Shown here: piece after piece, positions 27,367 through 36,387 of the stretch
Position numbering within the stretch: position 1 is the first letter of the stretch
How the letters are laid out: every line of letters starts with the position of its first letter
Source: Chitinophagales bacterium
Lineage (GTDB): Bacteria; Bacteroidota; Bacteroidia; Chitinophagales; LD1
NCBI GenBank assembly: GCA_016786765.1
Contig: JAEUUZ010000046.1
Coordinates: 62,001-126,000 of the forward strand
Length of the DNA: 64,000 nt
Reading direction: 5' to 3'
Notes under the pieces: generated by a model
What the model saw: only the letters and a program-made list of their open reading frames with translations
What the model was told of the DNA's origin: nothing
Databases searched by the model: none
Program-made: the position numbers and the translations under genes

Positions 27367-29196
27367 CTATTCTACTGCAAATCGTTTAGTGATACTGTTT
27401 TCGCCATTCTTAATATGGAGTACATACATTCCGCTGCTAAGTTCGTTTAATCCTAAATGGAATTGCTGCTCACCTACATTTCCTTTTAAGTATATTGCTT
27501 TTACTACTTTACCTTGCACATCCATTATGGTACACTCCAACTTATCGTTATTGTCGCTATTCACTGAAAAGCTAAGTTGATGTTCGGCAATGGGATTTGG
27601 AAATACATTCACTGAAAAGTTGAAATCCTCAACATTTTGTACAGCATTATACACCAAGTCAAATTCTCTCCAACAGCCTCGACTATCGGTAACACGAACC
27701 GAATAAAATTGCCCAATCACTAAGGGTGAATAATAGTTGGCCGTTCCTCCATTGGCCCAATCATAAGTATATGGCGGAAAACCTCCGGTAATATTCGCAA
27801 TCAAACGATTGCCCGATTTCGAAAAATTGTTGTTAATGGGATCATAATTATTTACTGTAAACTGAGAAATAACTTCTTGTCCGCTGCTATCGTTTACCGT
27901 TACATTATAGGAGCCGGCAGTCAATCCGGTTATACTTTTTGTACTATCGCCTGTTGACCATTTATATCGATATGGCGCGGTTCCCGATACCGGGTTCAAT
28001 ACAATACTGCCATCATCGGGCAAACCGCAATAGATATCTTTAACTGCTGCGTTTAGGCGAATAGGAGACGTTTTAAAAGTAGTGGGGCTGTTGAATCGAT
28101 TGCAGTTGTTGTTGTATGCAACAGGCATTATTCGATATCTATAGGTTTTATTCACTGCTAAATTTCGAACGGCTACAAAAGTGTCGCTAACGGCAATATC
28201 CACCAAGGGTTGAATGCTGATTCCGGGAATTTCTATAATATAGAATTGCGCACCGTCTACTTTATGCCATTTGAAAAAGGCATAATCTGCAGCTATATTC
28301 GAATCATTAGCCGTTGGTGCAATAACTTTTACCGTATCTAAAGGCACAAAACCGGTAAACGAATTATTGACCAAATTTGCACGTTGCGATTGAATGGTTC
28401 CGTACATGTATCCCCCTTGATCGGGACTGAACTTTTTGTGACAGCCATCGTTCGCATACGACATGTAAAACGCTCCGTCTAATACAGTTCGATATAAATC
28501 ACCATTAGGGTCGGTTTGATTGCCGTTGTATGGGCATGTCCATCGATAATCCAAAAAATCGGCAGGGGTATCGCAGAAATAATCTCCGGCATTCGCGCAG
28601 TTTGTTCCATTCACAAATTCTACACCACCCCAACTATCAAACGTGTGCGGAAGTCCGCAGTAGTGGCCCATTTCGTGGGTTAGGGTTGTTGTGCCTGTTC
28701 CGTAACAATTTTCGTTGATGAAAATACCTCCGCCATTGGGTCCCGAATTCGGGAAATAGGCGTAACCGCACACCCCGGCCGGATTTTTATTTACGTAAAT
28801 ATTGCATACATCATCCACATTAAAGGAGTTCATAATATCATCTCCGGTCGAAAAATCAGTGAATTGATAGTAGTCATCATTAAAGAATGAATCTATGCCC
28901 ACAATATAAAACTGGATTTTGGAGGGAAGGAAATTTTGATTCAGTTCGCAATGGGATGCCAATACCTCGCTTAATCGTTTGACACCACTTTTATCGGATT
29001 TTCCAATTATGTGATAGAACACCGGAATGTATAATGTATTTACCCTAGCGGAAGGCGACTGTTTTCGAGCTTCTGCAATTAGGGCAGGATATTTTGATAA
29101 ATATGCCGGGTCGCTTAATGTACCGCAAAAATTAATTTGTCCTTGTACTAGCCAATGAATTCCTAAAACAAATAATAGCGTTAGTGTCTTCCTCAT
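27367..29196 (-). CDS. Secreted M43 (cytophagalysin/pappalysin-like) metalloprotease with T9SS domain
   Basis: A 609-residue secreted zinc metalloprotease. A signal peptide (residues 1-20, ending VQGQ) precedes the M43 domain. The zinc site is HEMGHYCGLPH (residues 174-184), the HExxHxxGxxH metzincin motif. The later CHKKFSPDQ region with its YMSYANDGC Met-turn completes the catalytic fold. A fibronectin-like part follows, and two SprB-like repeats (VSGTAPYRYKWSTGDST; ITGGFPPYTYDWANGG). The last ~75 residues are a type-A T9SS domain (FSVNVFPNPIAE to ITKRFAVE). It should degrade extracellular protein. It is divergent from the ABC unit at 29345. Confidence 0.93.
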   Translation of the reverse strand: MRKTLTLLFVLGIHWLVQGQINFCGTLSDPAYLSKYPALIAEARKQSPSARVNTLYIPVFYHIIGKSDKSGVKRLSEVLASHCELNQNFLPSKIQFYIVGIDSFFNDDYYQFTDFSTGDDIMNSFNVDDVCNIYVNKNPAGVCGYAYFPNSGPNGGGIFINENCYGTGTTTLTHEMGHYCGLPHTFDSWGGVEFVNGTNCANAGDYFCDTPADFLDYRWTCPYNGNQTDPNGDLYRTVLDGAFYMSYANDGCHKKFSPDQGGYMYGTIQSQRANLVNNSFTGFVPLDTVKVIAPTANDSNIAADYAFFKWHKVDGAQFYIIEIPGISIQPLVDIAVSDTFVAVRNLAVNKTYRYRIMPVAYNNNCNRFNSPTTFKTSPIRLNAAVKDIYCGLPDDGSIVLNPVSGTAPYRYKWSTGDSTKSITGLTAGSYNVTVNDSSGQEVISQFTVNNYDPINNNFSKSGNRLIANITGGFPPYTYDWANGGTANYYSPLVIGQFYSVRVTDSRGCWREFDLVYNAVQNVEDFNFSVNVFPNPIAEHQLSFSVNSDNNDKLECTIMDVQGKVVKAIYLKGNVGEQQFHLGLNELSSGMYVLHIKNGENSITKRFAVE

Positions 29197-29240
29197 ACTA
29201 CAAAAGAAATAAAAAAAAGAATACTGCGTTGAAGAAATCG

Positions 29241-29276
29241 GAACGCTAAATGTGTCATATGAAAATTATAGCGTTC
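29241..29276. promoter_or_regulatory. Inverted repeat in a divergent promoter region
   Basis: GAACGCTA (29241-29248) and TAGCGTTC (29269-29276) form a perfect 8-bp inverted repeat. The 20-base spacer contains the palindrome TCATATGA (29255-29262). It lies between the divergent M43 protease and the ABC ATPase gene and has no following T run, so an operator is more likely than a terminator. Confidence 0.4.
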
Positions 29277-29344
29277 GGAACAGTTAAGGAATTTTGTGAG
29301 ATGCCTATATATACATTGTTTACATTTAAAATAAAATTACCCGA

Positions 29345-30478
29345 ATGCAGGAAATATTAAGCGAGTTGAAGGCTTATGTTCAGCACAAAGACTACCAACT
29401 CTACAGACGGAGATTATTGGATGCCGCTTACGAAACTCAAAATGATACCCTAATCGATGAAGCCATTGGCTGGAGTTTACAAACCCCTAAAGAAGAGGGC
29501 GACAATACTTTGGCTTGGTTGAATTCCGGAGCTCGTTTACTGCAAAAAGTAGCGGAAAAAATACAACATGCCGGTCCGGCAAAACGTGTGCAATTAGTGA
29601 AAGCCGATAATTTGACGAAGCAATATGCCAAGAGCGTTTTTAGTTTAAAACCTTTTCATGTTGAAATTTACTCCGGTGACATTATCGGTATTGTTGGTGA
29701 GAACGGTAATGGGAAAACAACATTGTTGCGGTGTTTGGCCGGGCAATTACAAAAAAGTACAGGCGACATCAGCTATTTCGGCATTGAATCATCAGATGAT
29801 TTTTACAGTATTAAGCATAAAGTAGCTTTTATTCCTCAGCGTATTCCACGTTGGTTTGGCCTGTTAAAAGATAACCTGCATTTCAGTGCAGCCATCAGTG
29901 GTATTCATGGCAAAGAAAACGATCGAATGGTGCATTTTATGTTAGAGCGATTGAATCTTACAAAATTCGCCAATCTTACTTGGGATAAAATTAGTAGTGG
30001 TTATCGAACCCGTTTCGAAATTGCCCGTATTTTGTTGCAAAAACCCAATCTCCTTATCTTAGACGAACCACTGGCAAACTTGGATATTCATGCGCAACAA
30101 ACGTTACTCAGCGACTTGCAATTTTTAGTAAAATCGCCAACCTTGAACTTAGGTGTAATTTTGAGTTCGCAGCAATTGCATGAGGTAGAAAAGGTGGCCG
30201 ACAAAGTGTTGCTTATTAAAGACGGGAATTGTTTCTGGAATAATGATTTGATGACAGAATCGGATATCGGGGAATTGGTTGTTGAGCTGGAAACAACAAC
30301 CGATAGAACCCATTTAGCGGCAATTCTACCTTCATCTATTGCTATAGCTTTTAATGGTAATTTTTATACCCTTTCCGGTCATTTCACAGCCAAAGAATTG
30401 CTGGCTACCCTTTCCGAAAAGAATGTTGATGTGCACTATTTCCGCAATATTACCCATTCTACAAAACGTTTTTTTTAG
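29345..30478 (+). CDS. ABC transporter ATP-binding protein with N-terminal helical extension
   Basis: A 377-residue ATPase. Residues 1-80 are a helical extension (LSELKAYVQHKDYQLYRRRL) that lies before the NBD. The NBD has Walker A GENGNGKTT (about residues 118-126), Q-loop FIPQRIPRW, signature SSGYRTRFEIARILL (a variant of LSGGQ), Walker B LLILDEPLANLD, and the switch residue region LSSQQLHEVEK, in which the usual His appears as Q. The C-terminal 70 residues (VVELETTTDRTHLAAIL...) form a regulatory tail. ABC-2 exporter ATPases have this general layout. The partner is almost certainly the membrane protein 21 bases downstream. Confidence 0.88.
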   Translation: MQEILSELKAYVQHKDYQLYRRRLLDAAYETQNDTLIDEAIGWSLQTPKEEGDNTLAWLNSGARLLQKVAEKIQHAGPAKRVQLVKADNLTKQYAKSVFSLKPFHVEIYSGDIIGIVGENGNGKTTLLRCLAGQLQKSTGDISYFGIESSDDFYSIKHKVAFIPQRIPRWFGLLKDNLHFSAAISGIHGKENDRMVHFMLERLNLTKFANLTWDKISSGYRTRFEIARILLQKPNLLILDEPLANLDIHAQQTLLSDLQFLVKSPTLNLGVILSSQQLHEVEKVADKVLLIKDGNCFWNNDLMTESDIGELVVELETTTDRTHLAAILPSSIAIAFNGNFYTLSGHFTAKELLATLSEKNVDVHYFRNITHSTKRFF

Positions 30479-30499
30479 TCCCTACTTTTAATTTTGTTT

Positions 30500-32104
30500 A
30501 TGAATAGCAATAAATTTATTCCGTCATTCTTGCACCGCATCGACAACTATTTGTTGAAAAATAAACCGGCTGTATGGAGTACACGCATTCATTTTGTAGC
30601 CTTCTTTACAGCAGTTGTTACCGGTGTTTTATTGGCCTTACTGTTGTTTGTCAATAAAGATCCAAGGGAATCCTCTGATGAACTCACATGGGTGTTATTA
30701 ATATCTATTTTGGTGATACTTTCTGTTGTGATTTATCTTATGTATCTGCTCCGATTTAATGTGTTCAAACGTTTTGGCGAGTGGGATACGAAGGATAGCT
30801 TATTCAGCTTTTTGTTTTTTATGCTCACCTTTGCCGGTATTTATTTTTGGGGGGCTATTCCTTCGATTACAGAGTATGTTATAGCCAATAAAAAATACAG
30901 TTATGAGGAGCTGATTAACGATCAAAATCGCTACAATACTTCTATTGCAGTTGTTGAAAAAGATTCTTTGAAGTTTTATGTTGCGGTTGACGATACGGTT
31001 GTACTTGATACAACAGCGAATGTTTACGATAGAAATGTGGATTACAGCGATGAAACAACTACTTATGTAGAGGCTACTGCTTCACCAGCAGTAAAGGTTT
31101 CCAACAATGCTGAACGTGAGAATTTAACCGCCACTCCTCCCCGAAAAACAACCATTTACCGCGACTCAGCGCAGTATTATAATATGTTGCAACAAAGCGA
31201 TAGTGTTCGTGTTTTAAGCGATACTTCATTTGTTGAATATATTATTCCGGATTTTCGTTTTTGCGGACAGCAAAGTTACAGTTCGAGGTATAATCGTGGG
31301 TCAGACGAACCCGATTCAATAGAATGGTCTAATCTTCGATTGTTTTATGAAGTGTTAGATGCCGTGAAGACACAGCAAAAAGATACCTGTAATGCCATTA
31401 TCGCTCGCATTCAGAATAAATACCTTATTCATGAGGATCGCGAAGATTCTTCAGTTCGTTCTTTCGATCTCTACACATTGAAATATAAAAAAGAGTACAA
31501 CAAGCCTTCTTATAGCGAGTATATCAACTATAAACATTATACCCCTGGAATCGAAAACAGAATCGATCATATTCGCGATAGAAAACGACAGTGGAACAGT
31601 ACCCATACTAATCAAAAACTGCATTTGTTGTTTTATCTTTCTATGCTTTCTGCCTTGTTCCTGTGGATGTTCCGCCACAATCATAAAAAGCCTTTCTTTC
31701 TTAGTTTTCTAGTGGGCGGACTGTTATTTTTATTTTCATCTATATTCATGATTCTCACGAATTCCCATACGGATGGCTTTTTCTTCCTAGCCGCTTTCTA
31801 TTACCTCTTGTTTACGGTTATAGCGTTGTTTATTTTAAGGCTTAAAACACAAAAGAATTTGCCGCTCATTTCACTTAATTTTATTGTGCTGACAACCTTT
31901 TTTATTCCCATGTTTTGTGTATCTGTTTGGTATCGAAACCAAGAGCGCTATAACCTTACAGAAGATGCTAGAAACATATTGGAGTTTAAATTCCAACACT
32001 ATATGGCTTTATCCGAATATATTGGGTTTGCATTATTAATACTGGGTATTTATTTTGTGTTTAGCCGACTCTATAAGAAATGGATTGCACTACCCGAGGA
32101 ATAA
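30500..32104 (+). CDS. Polytopic membrane protein, probable partner of the preceding ABC ATPase
   Basis: A 534-residue inner membrane protein with three N-terminal helices (about residues 30-50, 62-84, 100-120), a large hydrophilic segment (about 125-370) and five C-terminal helices (about 377-392, 400-422, 428-450, 457-480, 505-525). The soluble part is Tyr/Asp/Ser rich and matches no domain I know. The topology (helices split by a large external domain) resembles ABC-2 type permeases. The start is the ATG at 30500, 21 bases after the ATPase; a TTG two codons earlier is less likely. It is probably the transport channel of a two-gene exporter. Confidence 0.72.
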   Translation: MNSNKFIPSFLHRIDNYLLKNKPAVWSTRIHFVAFFTAVVTGVLLALLLFVNKDPRESSDELTWVLLISILVILSVVIYLMYLLRFNVFKRFGEWDTKDSLFSFLFFMLTFAGIYFWGAIPSITEYVIANKKYSYEELINDQNRYNTSIAVVEKDSLKFYVAVDDTVVLDTTANVYDRNVDYSDETTTYVEATASPAVKVSNNAERENLTATPPRKTTIYRDSAQYYNMLQQSDSVRVLSDTSFVEYIIPDFRFCGQQSYSSRYNRGSDEPDSIEWSNLRLFYEVLDAVKTQQKDTCNAIIARIQNKYLIHEDREDSSVRSFDLYTLKYKKEYNKPSYSEYINYKHYTPGIENRIDHIRDRKRQWNSTHTNQKLHLLFYLSMLSALFLWMFRHNHKKPFFLSFLVGGLLFLFSSIFMILTNSHTDGFFFLAAFYYLLFTVIALFILRLKTQKNLPLISLNFIVLTTFFIPMFCVSVWYRNQERYNLTEDARNILEFKFQHYMALSEYIGFALLILGIYFVFSRLYKKWIALPEE

Positions 32105-32194
32105 ACACTTCTCTAGAAAAGTTAATAATGGGGCTTAAACAACTGATATTTATCATTTTGTCTGATTCTCATTTTTATTTCTTGCAAATTCATT

Positions 32195-32202
32195 TACGTT
32201 TG
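32195..32202 (+). promoter_or_regulatory. -7 element for mdh
   Basis: TACGTTTG matches TAnnTTTG and lies 34 bases before the mdh ATG. The position expected for the -33 box is T-rich (TTTT, about 32173-32176). Confidence 0.5.
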
Positions 32203-32236
32203 CATCGCATTTTTAAAAATTAAATCAATTAATAGT

Positions 32237-33172
32237 ATGAAAATAACTGTAGTAGGTGCCGGAGCTGTTGGTGCTACCTGTGCTGATAACATTGCAAGAC
32301 GTGAATTGGCGGAGGAGTTGGTATTGTTAGACATCAAAGAAGGTATTGCTGAAGGTAAGGCAATGGACATGATGCAAACCATGACTATGAACGGCTTCGA
32401 TACAAAAGTAATCGGTTCAACAAATGATTATTCGAAAACAGCCGGATCTTCAGTTGTTGTTATTACTTCAGGTATTCCGCGTAAACCGGGCATGACACGT
32501 GAAGAATTGATTGGAACAAATGCTTCTATTGTTAAAGGAGTAACTGAAAATATTTTGAAATATTCTCCGGATGCCATCATTGTAGTAATCAGTAATCCTA
32601 TGGATACTATGACCTACTTAGCTTTGAAAGCAAGTGGCTTACCGAAAAACAGAATTATTGGTATGGGTGGTATCTTGGATAGTGCTCGTTTCAAATATTA
32701 TTTGTCGCAATCATTAAACTGCTCTGCAAACGATTTGCAAGGTGTGGTTATTGGCGGACACGGAGATACAACGATGATTCCTTTAACACGTTTAGCTACA
32801 TTGAACAGCTTACCTGTTTCTAATTTGTTGAGCGCTGAGCAATTGAGCCAAATTTCTGCAGATACTATGGTAGGAGGGGCTACATTAACTAAATTCATGG
32901 GTACTTCAGCTTGGTATGCACCTGGTGCAGCAGGAGCAATCTTAGTAGAAAGCATTGTGCGTGACGAGAAAAAAGTATTCCCTTGCTGCGTATCTTTGGA
33001 AGGCGAATACGGACAAAGCGATATCTGCTTAGGCGTACCGGTAGTGATTGGTAAAAATGGTTGGGAAAAAATCGTTGACTACAAATTAACGGCAGACGAG
33101 CAAGCTGCATTCAATAAAAGTGCTGACGCTGTTCGCAATATGAACGAGGTATTAAGTACCTTGAGTCTATAA
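32237..33172 (+). CDS. mdh: Malate dehydrogenase
   Basis: A 311-residue NAD-dependent malate dehydrogenase of the LDH-like type (EC 1.1.1.37), oxidising malate to oxaloacetate in the TCA and glyoxylate cycles. It has the NAD-binding GAGAVGATCADNIA, the substrate-specificity loop SGIPRKPGMTREEL (Arg residues that bind malate), VVISNPMDTMTYLALK, and the catalytic His in VVIGGHGDTTMIPL. The length fits. It stands alone with its own promoter and terminator (33195-33224). The malate synthase at the window's right end supplies its substrate. Confidence 0.96.
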   Translation: MKITVVGAGAVGATCADNIARRELAEELVLLDIKEGIAEGKAMDMMQTMTMNGFDTKVIGSTNDYSKTAGSSVVVITSGIPRKPGMTREELIGTNASIVKGVTENILKYSPDAIIVVISNPMDTMTYLALKASGLPKNRIIGMGGILDSARFKYYLSQSLNCSANDLQGVVIGGHGDTTMIPLTRLATLNSLPVSNLLSAEQLSQISADTMVGGATLTKFMGTSAWYAPGAAGAILVESIVRDEKKVFPCCVSLEGEYGQSDICLGVPVVIGKNGWEKIVDYKLTADEQAAFNKSADAVRNMNEVLSTLSL

Positions 33173-33194
33173 TTCACTGTATAAAAAAATAGGC

Positions 33195-33224
33195 AAAAGC
33201 TATGGCGTGAGTCATAGCTTTTTT
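33195..33224 (+). terminator. Terminator after mdh
   Basis: A 10-bp stem (AAAAGCTATG 33195-33204 with CATAGCTTTT 33213-33222) with an 8-base loop, ending in a T run. Confidence 0.8.
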
Positions 33225-33281
33225 GTTAATATGACTTCATACCCTTAATTAAATCTTTATATTTACACAAAACAAGCAAAC

Positions 33282-34202
33282 ATGGAAAACTCGAATAGTG
33301 GAAGTAAGCGCATTTATATGGCAATTATTGCCGTTTTGTTATTGATAAACGGAATTGCCGGCTACTTACTCTTCAACGAAAACAAAGAAAAGAAAGTAAA
33401 AATTGATGAAGTAGCAAAATTAGATACAGATTACAAAGCATTGAATGGTCAGTTTGATGCAGCGAAAGCAGAACTAGAAACATTAAAAGGAAAGAATACT
33501 GAATTGGATGGCATTATTGCTGAACGTCAGGCTACCATTGAAAAATATCAAGGTCAATTAGCAGAAGCTCAACGCAAAGGTAACTTGAGCAATGCTGAAG
33601 TGAAAAAGTACAAAGACTTGGTAGCACAATTGCAAGGTGAAAACGCACAATTGCAAACAAAGATCAAAGAATTATCAGATCAGAACCAAGAGTTAACAGC
33701 GAAGAACTTAGAGTTAGATAAAACATTATCGGCTGAAAAATCAACAACTGCTGCTCTTTCTGAAGATAAGAAAAATCTTTCCAAAAAAGTAGAACTCGGT
33801 TCTTTGTTGCAATTGCAAAATCTTAAAGTAGAAGGTATTCACAAAAAGGGAAATGGTAAAGAAGTAGTGAAAACAAAAGCAAAAGATTGCGACTATCTAA
33901 AAATTAGCTTTGCTACAGGTGAAAACAAAATCTTAGAAGCAGGAAACCTAGCTCTATATGTTCGTATCATCAATCCAAAAGGAGAAACGATCTCTGTAGG
34001 CGATCAAGGTTCTGGAACATTGAAAATGGCTGATTCAGGGCAAGACGTTCAGTATTCAAAAAAAGTAGATACTGATTGGGCTCAGGCGAGCAAAAACTTA
34101 GCCATCGAGTGGTCACAAAACATCAAAGATCCGGGAACTTATAAAGTAGAAGTTTACCAATCTGGCTATGTTGTGGGTAAAGGTTCAGTAGATTTGAGAT
34201 AA
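33282..34202 (+). CDS. Membrane-anchored coiled-coil protein
   Basis: A 306-residue protein with one N-terminal membrane segment (about residues 11-30) and a long coiled coil (about 35-175; heptads such as VAQLQGENAQLQTKIKELSD). The C-terminal globular beta domain (about 185-306: KISFATGENKILEAG, LALYVRIINPKGETIS, GTYKVEVYQSGYVVGKG) looks like an immunoglobulin-type fold. Orientation is N-in with the bulk in the periplasm. I do not recognise a named family. It has its own terminator and is followed by porQ, but cotranscription is unlikely. A structural or cell-envelope spacer role is inferred. Confidence 0.78.
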   Translation: MENSNSGSKRIYMAIIAVLLLINGIAGYLLFNENKEKKVKIDEVAKLDTDYKALNGQFDAAKAELETLKGKNTELDGIIAERQATIEKYQGQLAEAQRKGNLSNAEVKKYKDLVAQLQGENAQLQTKIKELSDQNQELTAKNLELDKTLSAEKSTTAALSEDKKNLSKKVELGSLLQLQNLKVEGIHKKGNGKEVVKTKAKDCDYLKISFATGENKILEAGNLALYVRIINPKGETISVGDQGSGTLKMADSGQDVQYSKKVDTDWAQASKNLAIEWSQNIKDPGTYKVEVYQSGYVVGKGSVDLR

Positions 34203-34222
34203 GACAAAAATTAAAGATATAG

Positions 34223-34253
34223 AAAGGCTGTTTTTTGAAGACAGCCTTTTTTT
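34223..34253 (+). terminator. Terminator after the coiled-coil protein gene
   Basis: A 9-bp stem (AAAGGCTGT 34223-34231 with ACAGCCTTT 34241-34249) followed by seven T. Confidence 0.8.
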
Positions 34254-34290
34254 ATTGCCATATACATTCATATTTATATTTTAGAGGCAG

Positions 34291-35388
34291 ATGAACACAA
34301 TAAAAGTAAAGGCATTCCGTTTCGTACTAAATTTTTCGCTAGTGAGATATATCACCTCTTTGTTACTGATTTTCTTTGGGTCATCATCCTTTGCGCAAGT
34401 AGGTGGTTCATATGCTTACTCATTTTTATCGAACGCTACTTCATCTCGGGTTACCGGCTTGGGAGGTATGAATATCACCATTTCCGATTTTGATCCCTCT
34501 GTTCAACTTTCCAATCCTGCATTATTGAACCCAACCATGCACCGCCATATATCTGTGAGTCAGATCATTCAACCCGGTGGCATTAATTTCGGTAATGTAG
34601 CCTATGTACACGACTTTAAAAAGTATGGCACATGGGGCTTTGGTGTGCAGTATGCTGCGTACGGTAGCATCAAAACTACTGATGAAGCTTCCAATATAAC
34701 AGGTGATATGAACCCCGGGGAAGTCAACATTTACGGAGGCGGCTCTTATCGTTTCGGAAAGTTGTTTTCCGTTGGGGCGAATTTGAAAATCATTACTTCA
34801 CATTTAGCACAATACACTTCAGTGGGTATGGCTGCCGATTTTGGTGCTACAGTTCGCGATCCGAAAAATATTGTTTTGTTTTCTATTGCAGCGAAAAATT
34901 TGGGCGGACAATTAAAATCGTATACTGATACCAAAGTGAAAGAACCGATTCCGTTTAATTTACAAGCCGGACTATCGTTTGGATTTAAAGAAGTGCCTAT
35001 TCGCGTGCATTTCAACATGCATGATTTGACGAATTGGAATCTCCGCTATGCAAATCCGGCCGATGATGTGAATCAAAATCTGTTTCAAGATTCTTCATCC
35101 TCCAAAAAGAAATCGTATGCCGGAGATGAGTTCTTTCGTCATGTTGTGATTGGTGTAGAGGCCAATATCAAAAAGATTGTTTATATCGATTTTGCTTACA
35201 ATCATCAAAACCGTATGGAGTACCGACAGGAAACCCGTAGAGGTCTAGCCGGTTTCTCCATGGGCTTAGGCGTGCATGTGAAACAATTTATGTTTCATTT
35301 TGGATTACAAGCTAAACCACTGAAACAAACTATGGCACAATTCACGTTAAATGTGAATACTGCAGGTTTTGTGAAGAAGAAAAAGTAA
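34291..35388 (+). CDS. porQ: Type IX secretion system outer membrane protein PorQ
   Basis: A 365-residue outer membrane barrel of the PorV/FadL-like group. It has an N-terminal signal region (about 15-36, ending SSFAQ) and a mature start GGSYAYSFLSNATSSRVTGLGG. It then has the SNPALLNPTMHRHISVS block and many alternating strands (YGTWGFGVQYAAYGSIK). This N-terminal pattern is characteristic of PorQ. PorQ associates with the attachment complex that processes T9SS cargo and supports surface anchoring (known for PorQ-PorU-PorV-PorZ). Finding it together with six T9SS cargo genes fits. Its end is 6 bases from a convergent gene. Confidence 0.82.
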   Translation: MNTIKVKAFRFVLNFSLVRYITSLLLIFFGSSSFAQVGGSYAYSFLSNATSSRVTGLGGMNITISDFDPSVQLSNPALLNPTMHRHISVSQIIQPGGINFGNVAYVHDFKKYGTWGFGVQYAAYGSIKTTDEASNITGDMNPGEVNIYGGGSYRFGKLFSVGANLKIITSHLAQYTSVGMAADFGATVRDPKNIVLFSIAAKNLGGQLKSYTDTKVKEPIPFNLQAGLSFGFKEVPIRVHFNMHDLTNWNLRYANPADDVNQNLFQDSSSSKKKSYAGDEFFRHVVIGVEANIKKIVYIDFAYNHQNRMEYRQETRRGLAGFSMGLGVHVKQFMFHFGLQAKPLKQTMAQFTLNVNTAGFVKKKK

Positions 35389-35394
35389 GCTGAG

Positions 35395-36315
35395 TTAATT
35401 CCCTTTAAAGAAATCTACCTTTCCGTTTTGCTTAAACTGATCGGCTACAGCCGTTAGTTTTGTTTTGTTTACGCGCAACATTATAGCAGATAAAATAGTC
35501 AGAAGTGGTGATAAAATAAACACCGCTGTTGGTAATAGAAAAGAGAAAATACCAACTCTTATTTTTCGTTGCAACGATTGCGGATTGGCATTGCCAATAA
35601 ATTTCGACCAAATGCCGAAAGCCTTTTGTCCACGCTGTTCCAGCAATACCAAATTCGGTTTCACTTCAATGGCTCCTTTCTCATTTAATCGGGTTTGTAA
35701 CGTATCTAAAGTACTTTGTTGAAGTGACTCGTGTACCATTTTTCCCATGTTTGCCATATTCTGAATGTCAACATCGGCAACACCAGCAGGAGGGAAAAAC
35801 CAAAATGCATCTTTCTTACCCGTAAGCATCCAACGCAAAATAGTAATTACACTTTTCACATTATCAGTTCTGTCTACTAGAGCGATATTCCCCACTAATT
35901 TTCCTTCTAAACGCAATAAATGGGTTTTCACTTTCTCTTGTGCGCCAAGCCACATGTTCCGGCAACCAATAAGTGTTACTACCGGCTTTCCTTTAAAAAT
36001 TTCTTTGGCTACATCCGATTGTAGGAACGATGAAGCTGCAGGAGAAGGCGTTAGAAACCAAGGCTGGTAGGCGAATACAATCAAATCGTAATCATTTATA
36101 GTGGGTTGCGAAAAAGGCTGTAATTCAATTTTTTGTTGTGCAAATGTTTCCGGAAAGGCATTGAAAAATTGAAAGGTGGTCCATGGAAACGGAAACGGCT
36201 GCACCGGTTTTATTTGTTCAAATACGCAAGTGTCACCTTCAAAACCTTTCGCAAAAGATTGCACTATAGCATTGGCTTGTCCACTCTGCGAGTAATACAG
36301 GAAAAGAATTTTCAT
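35395..36315 (-). CDS. Flavodoxin-like membrane-associated protein (dialkylresorcinol condensing enzyme-like)
   Basis: A 306-residue protein starting with a flavodoxin-type phosphate loop (ILFLYYSQSGQANAIVQSF). FPFPWTTFQFFNAFPE follows near residue 42, and YDLIVFAYQPWF near residue 80. A hydrophobic segment lies near residues 235-265 (GIFSFLLPTAVFILSPLLTIL), so it is probably membrane bound. The YYSQSGQ/FPFPW pattern recalls proteins annotated as dialkylresorcinol condensing enzymes in flexirubin clusters, but the other pigment genes are absent. A flavin-binding oxidoreductase is possible. Function is uncertain. Confidence 0.6.
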   Translation of the reverse strand: MKILFLYYSQSGQANAIVQSFAKGFEGDTCVFEQIKPVQPFPFPWTTFQFFNAFPETFAQQKIELQPFSQPTINDYDLIVFAYQPWFLTPSPAASSFLQSDVAKEIFKGKPVVTLIGCRNMWLGAQEKVKTHLLRLEGKLVGNIALVDRTDNVKSVITILRWMLTGKKDAFWFFPPAGVADVDIQNMANMGKMVHESLQQSTLDTLQTRLNEKGAIEVKPNLVLLEQRGQKAFGIWSKFIGNANPQSLQRKIRVGIFSFLLPTAVFILSPLLTILSAIMLRVNKTKLTAVADQFKQNGKVDFFKGN

Positions 36316-36387
36316 ACCCTAATTTGTGGTAAAAATAGCATTGCTTTACACATTTTATGCAAGTAACTTTTAATATTGTTACAAGAA

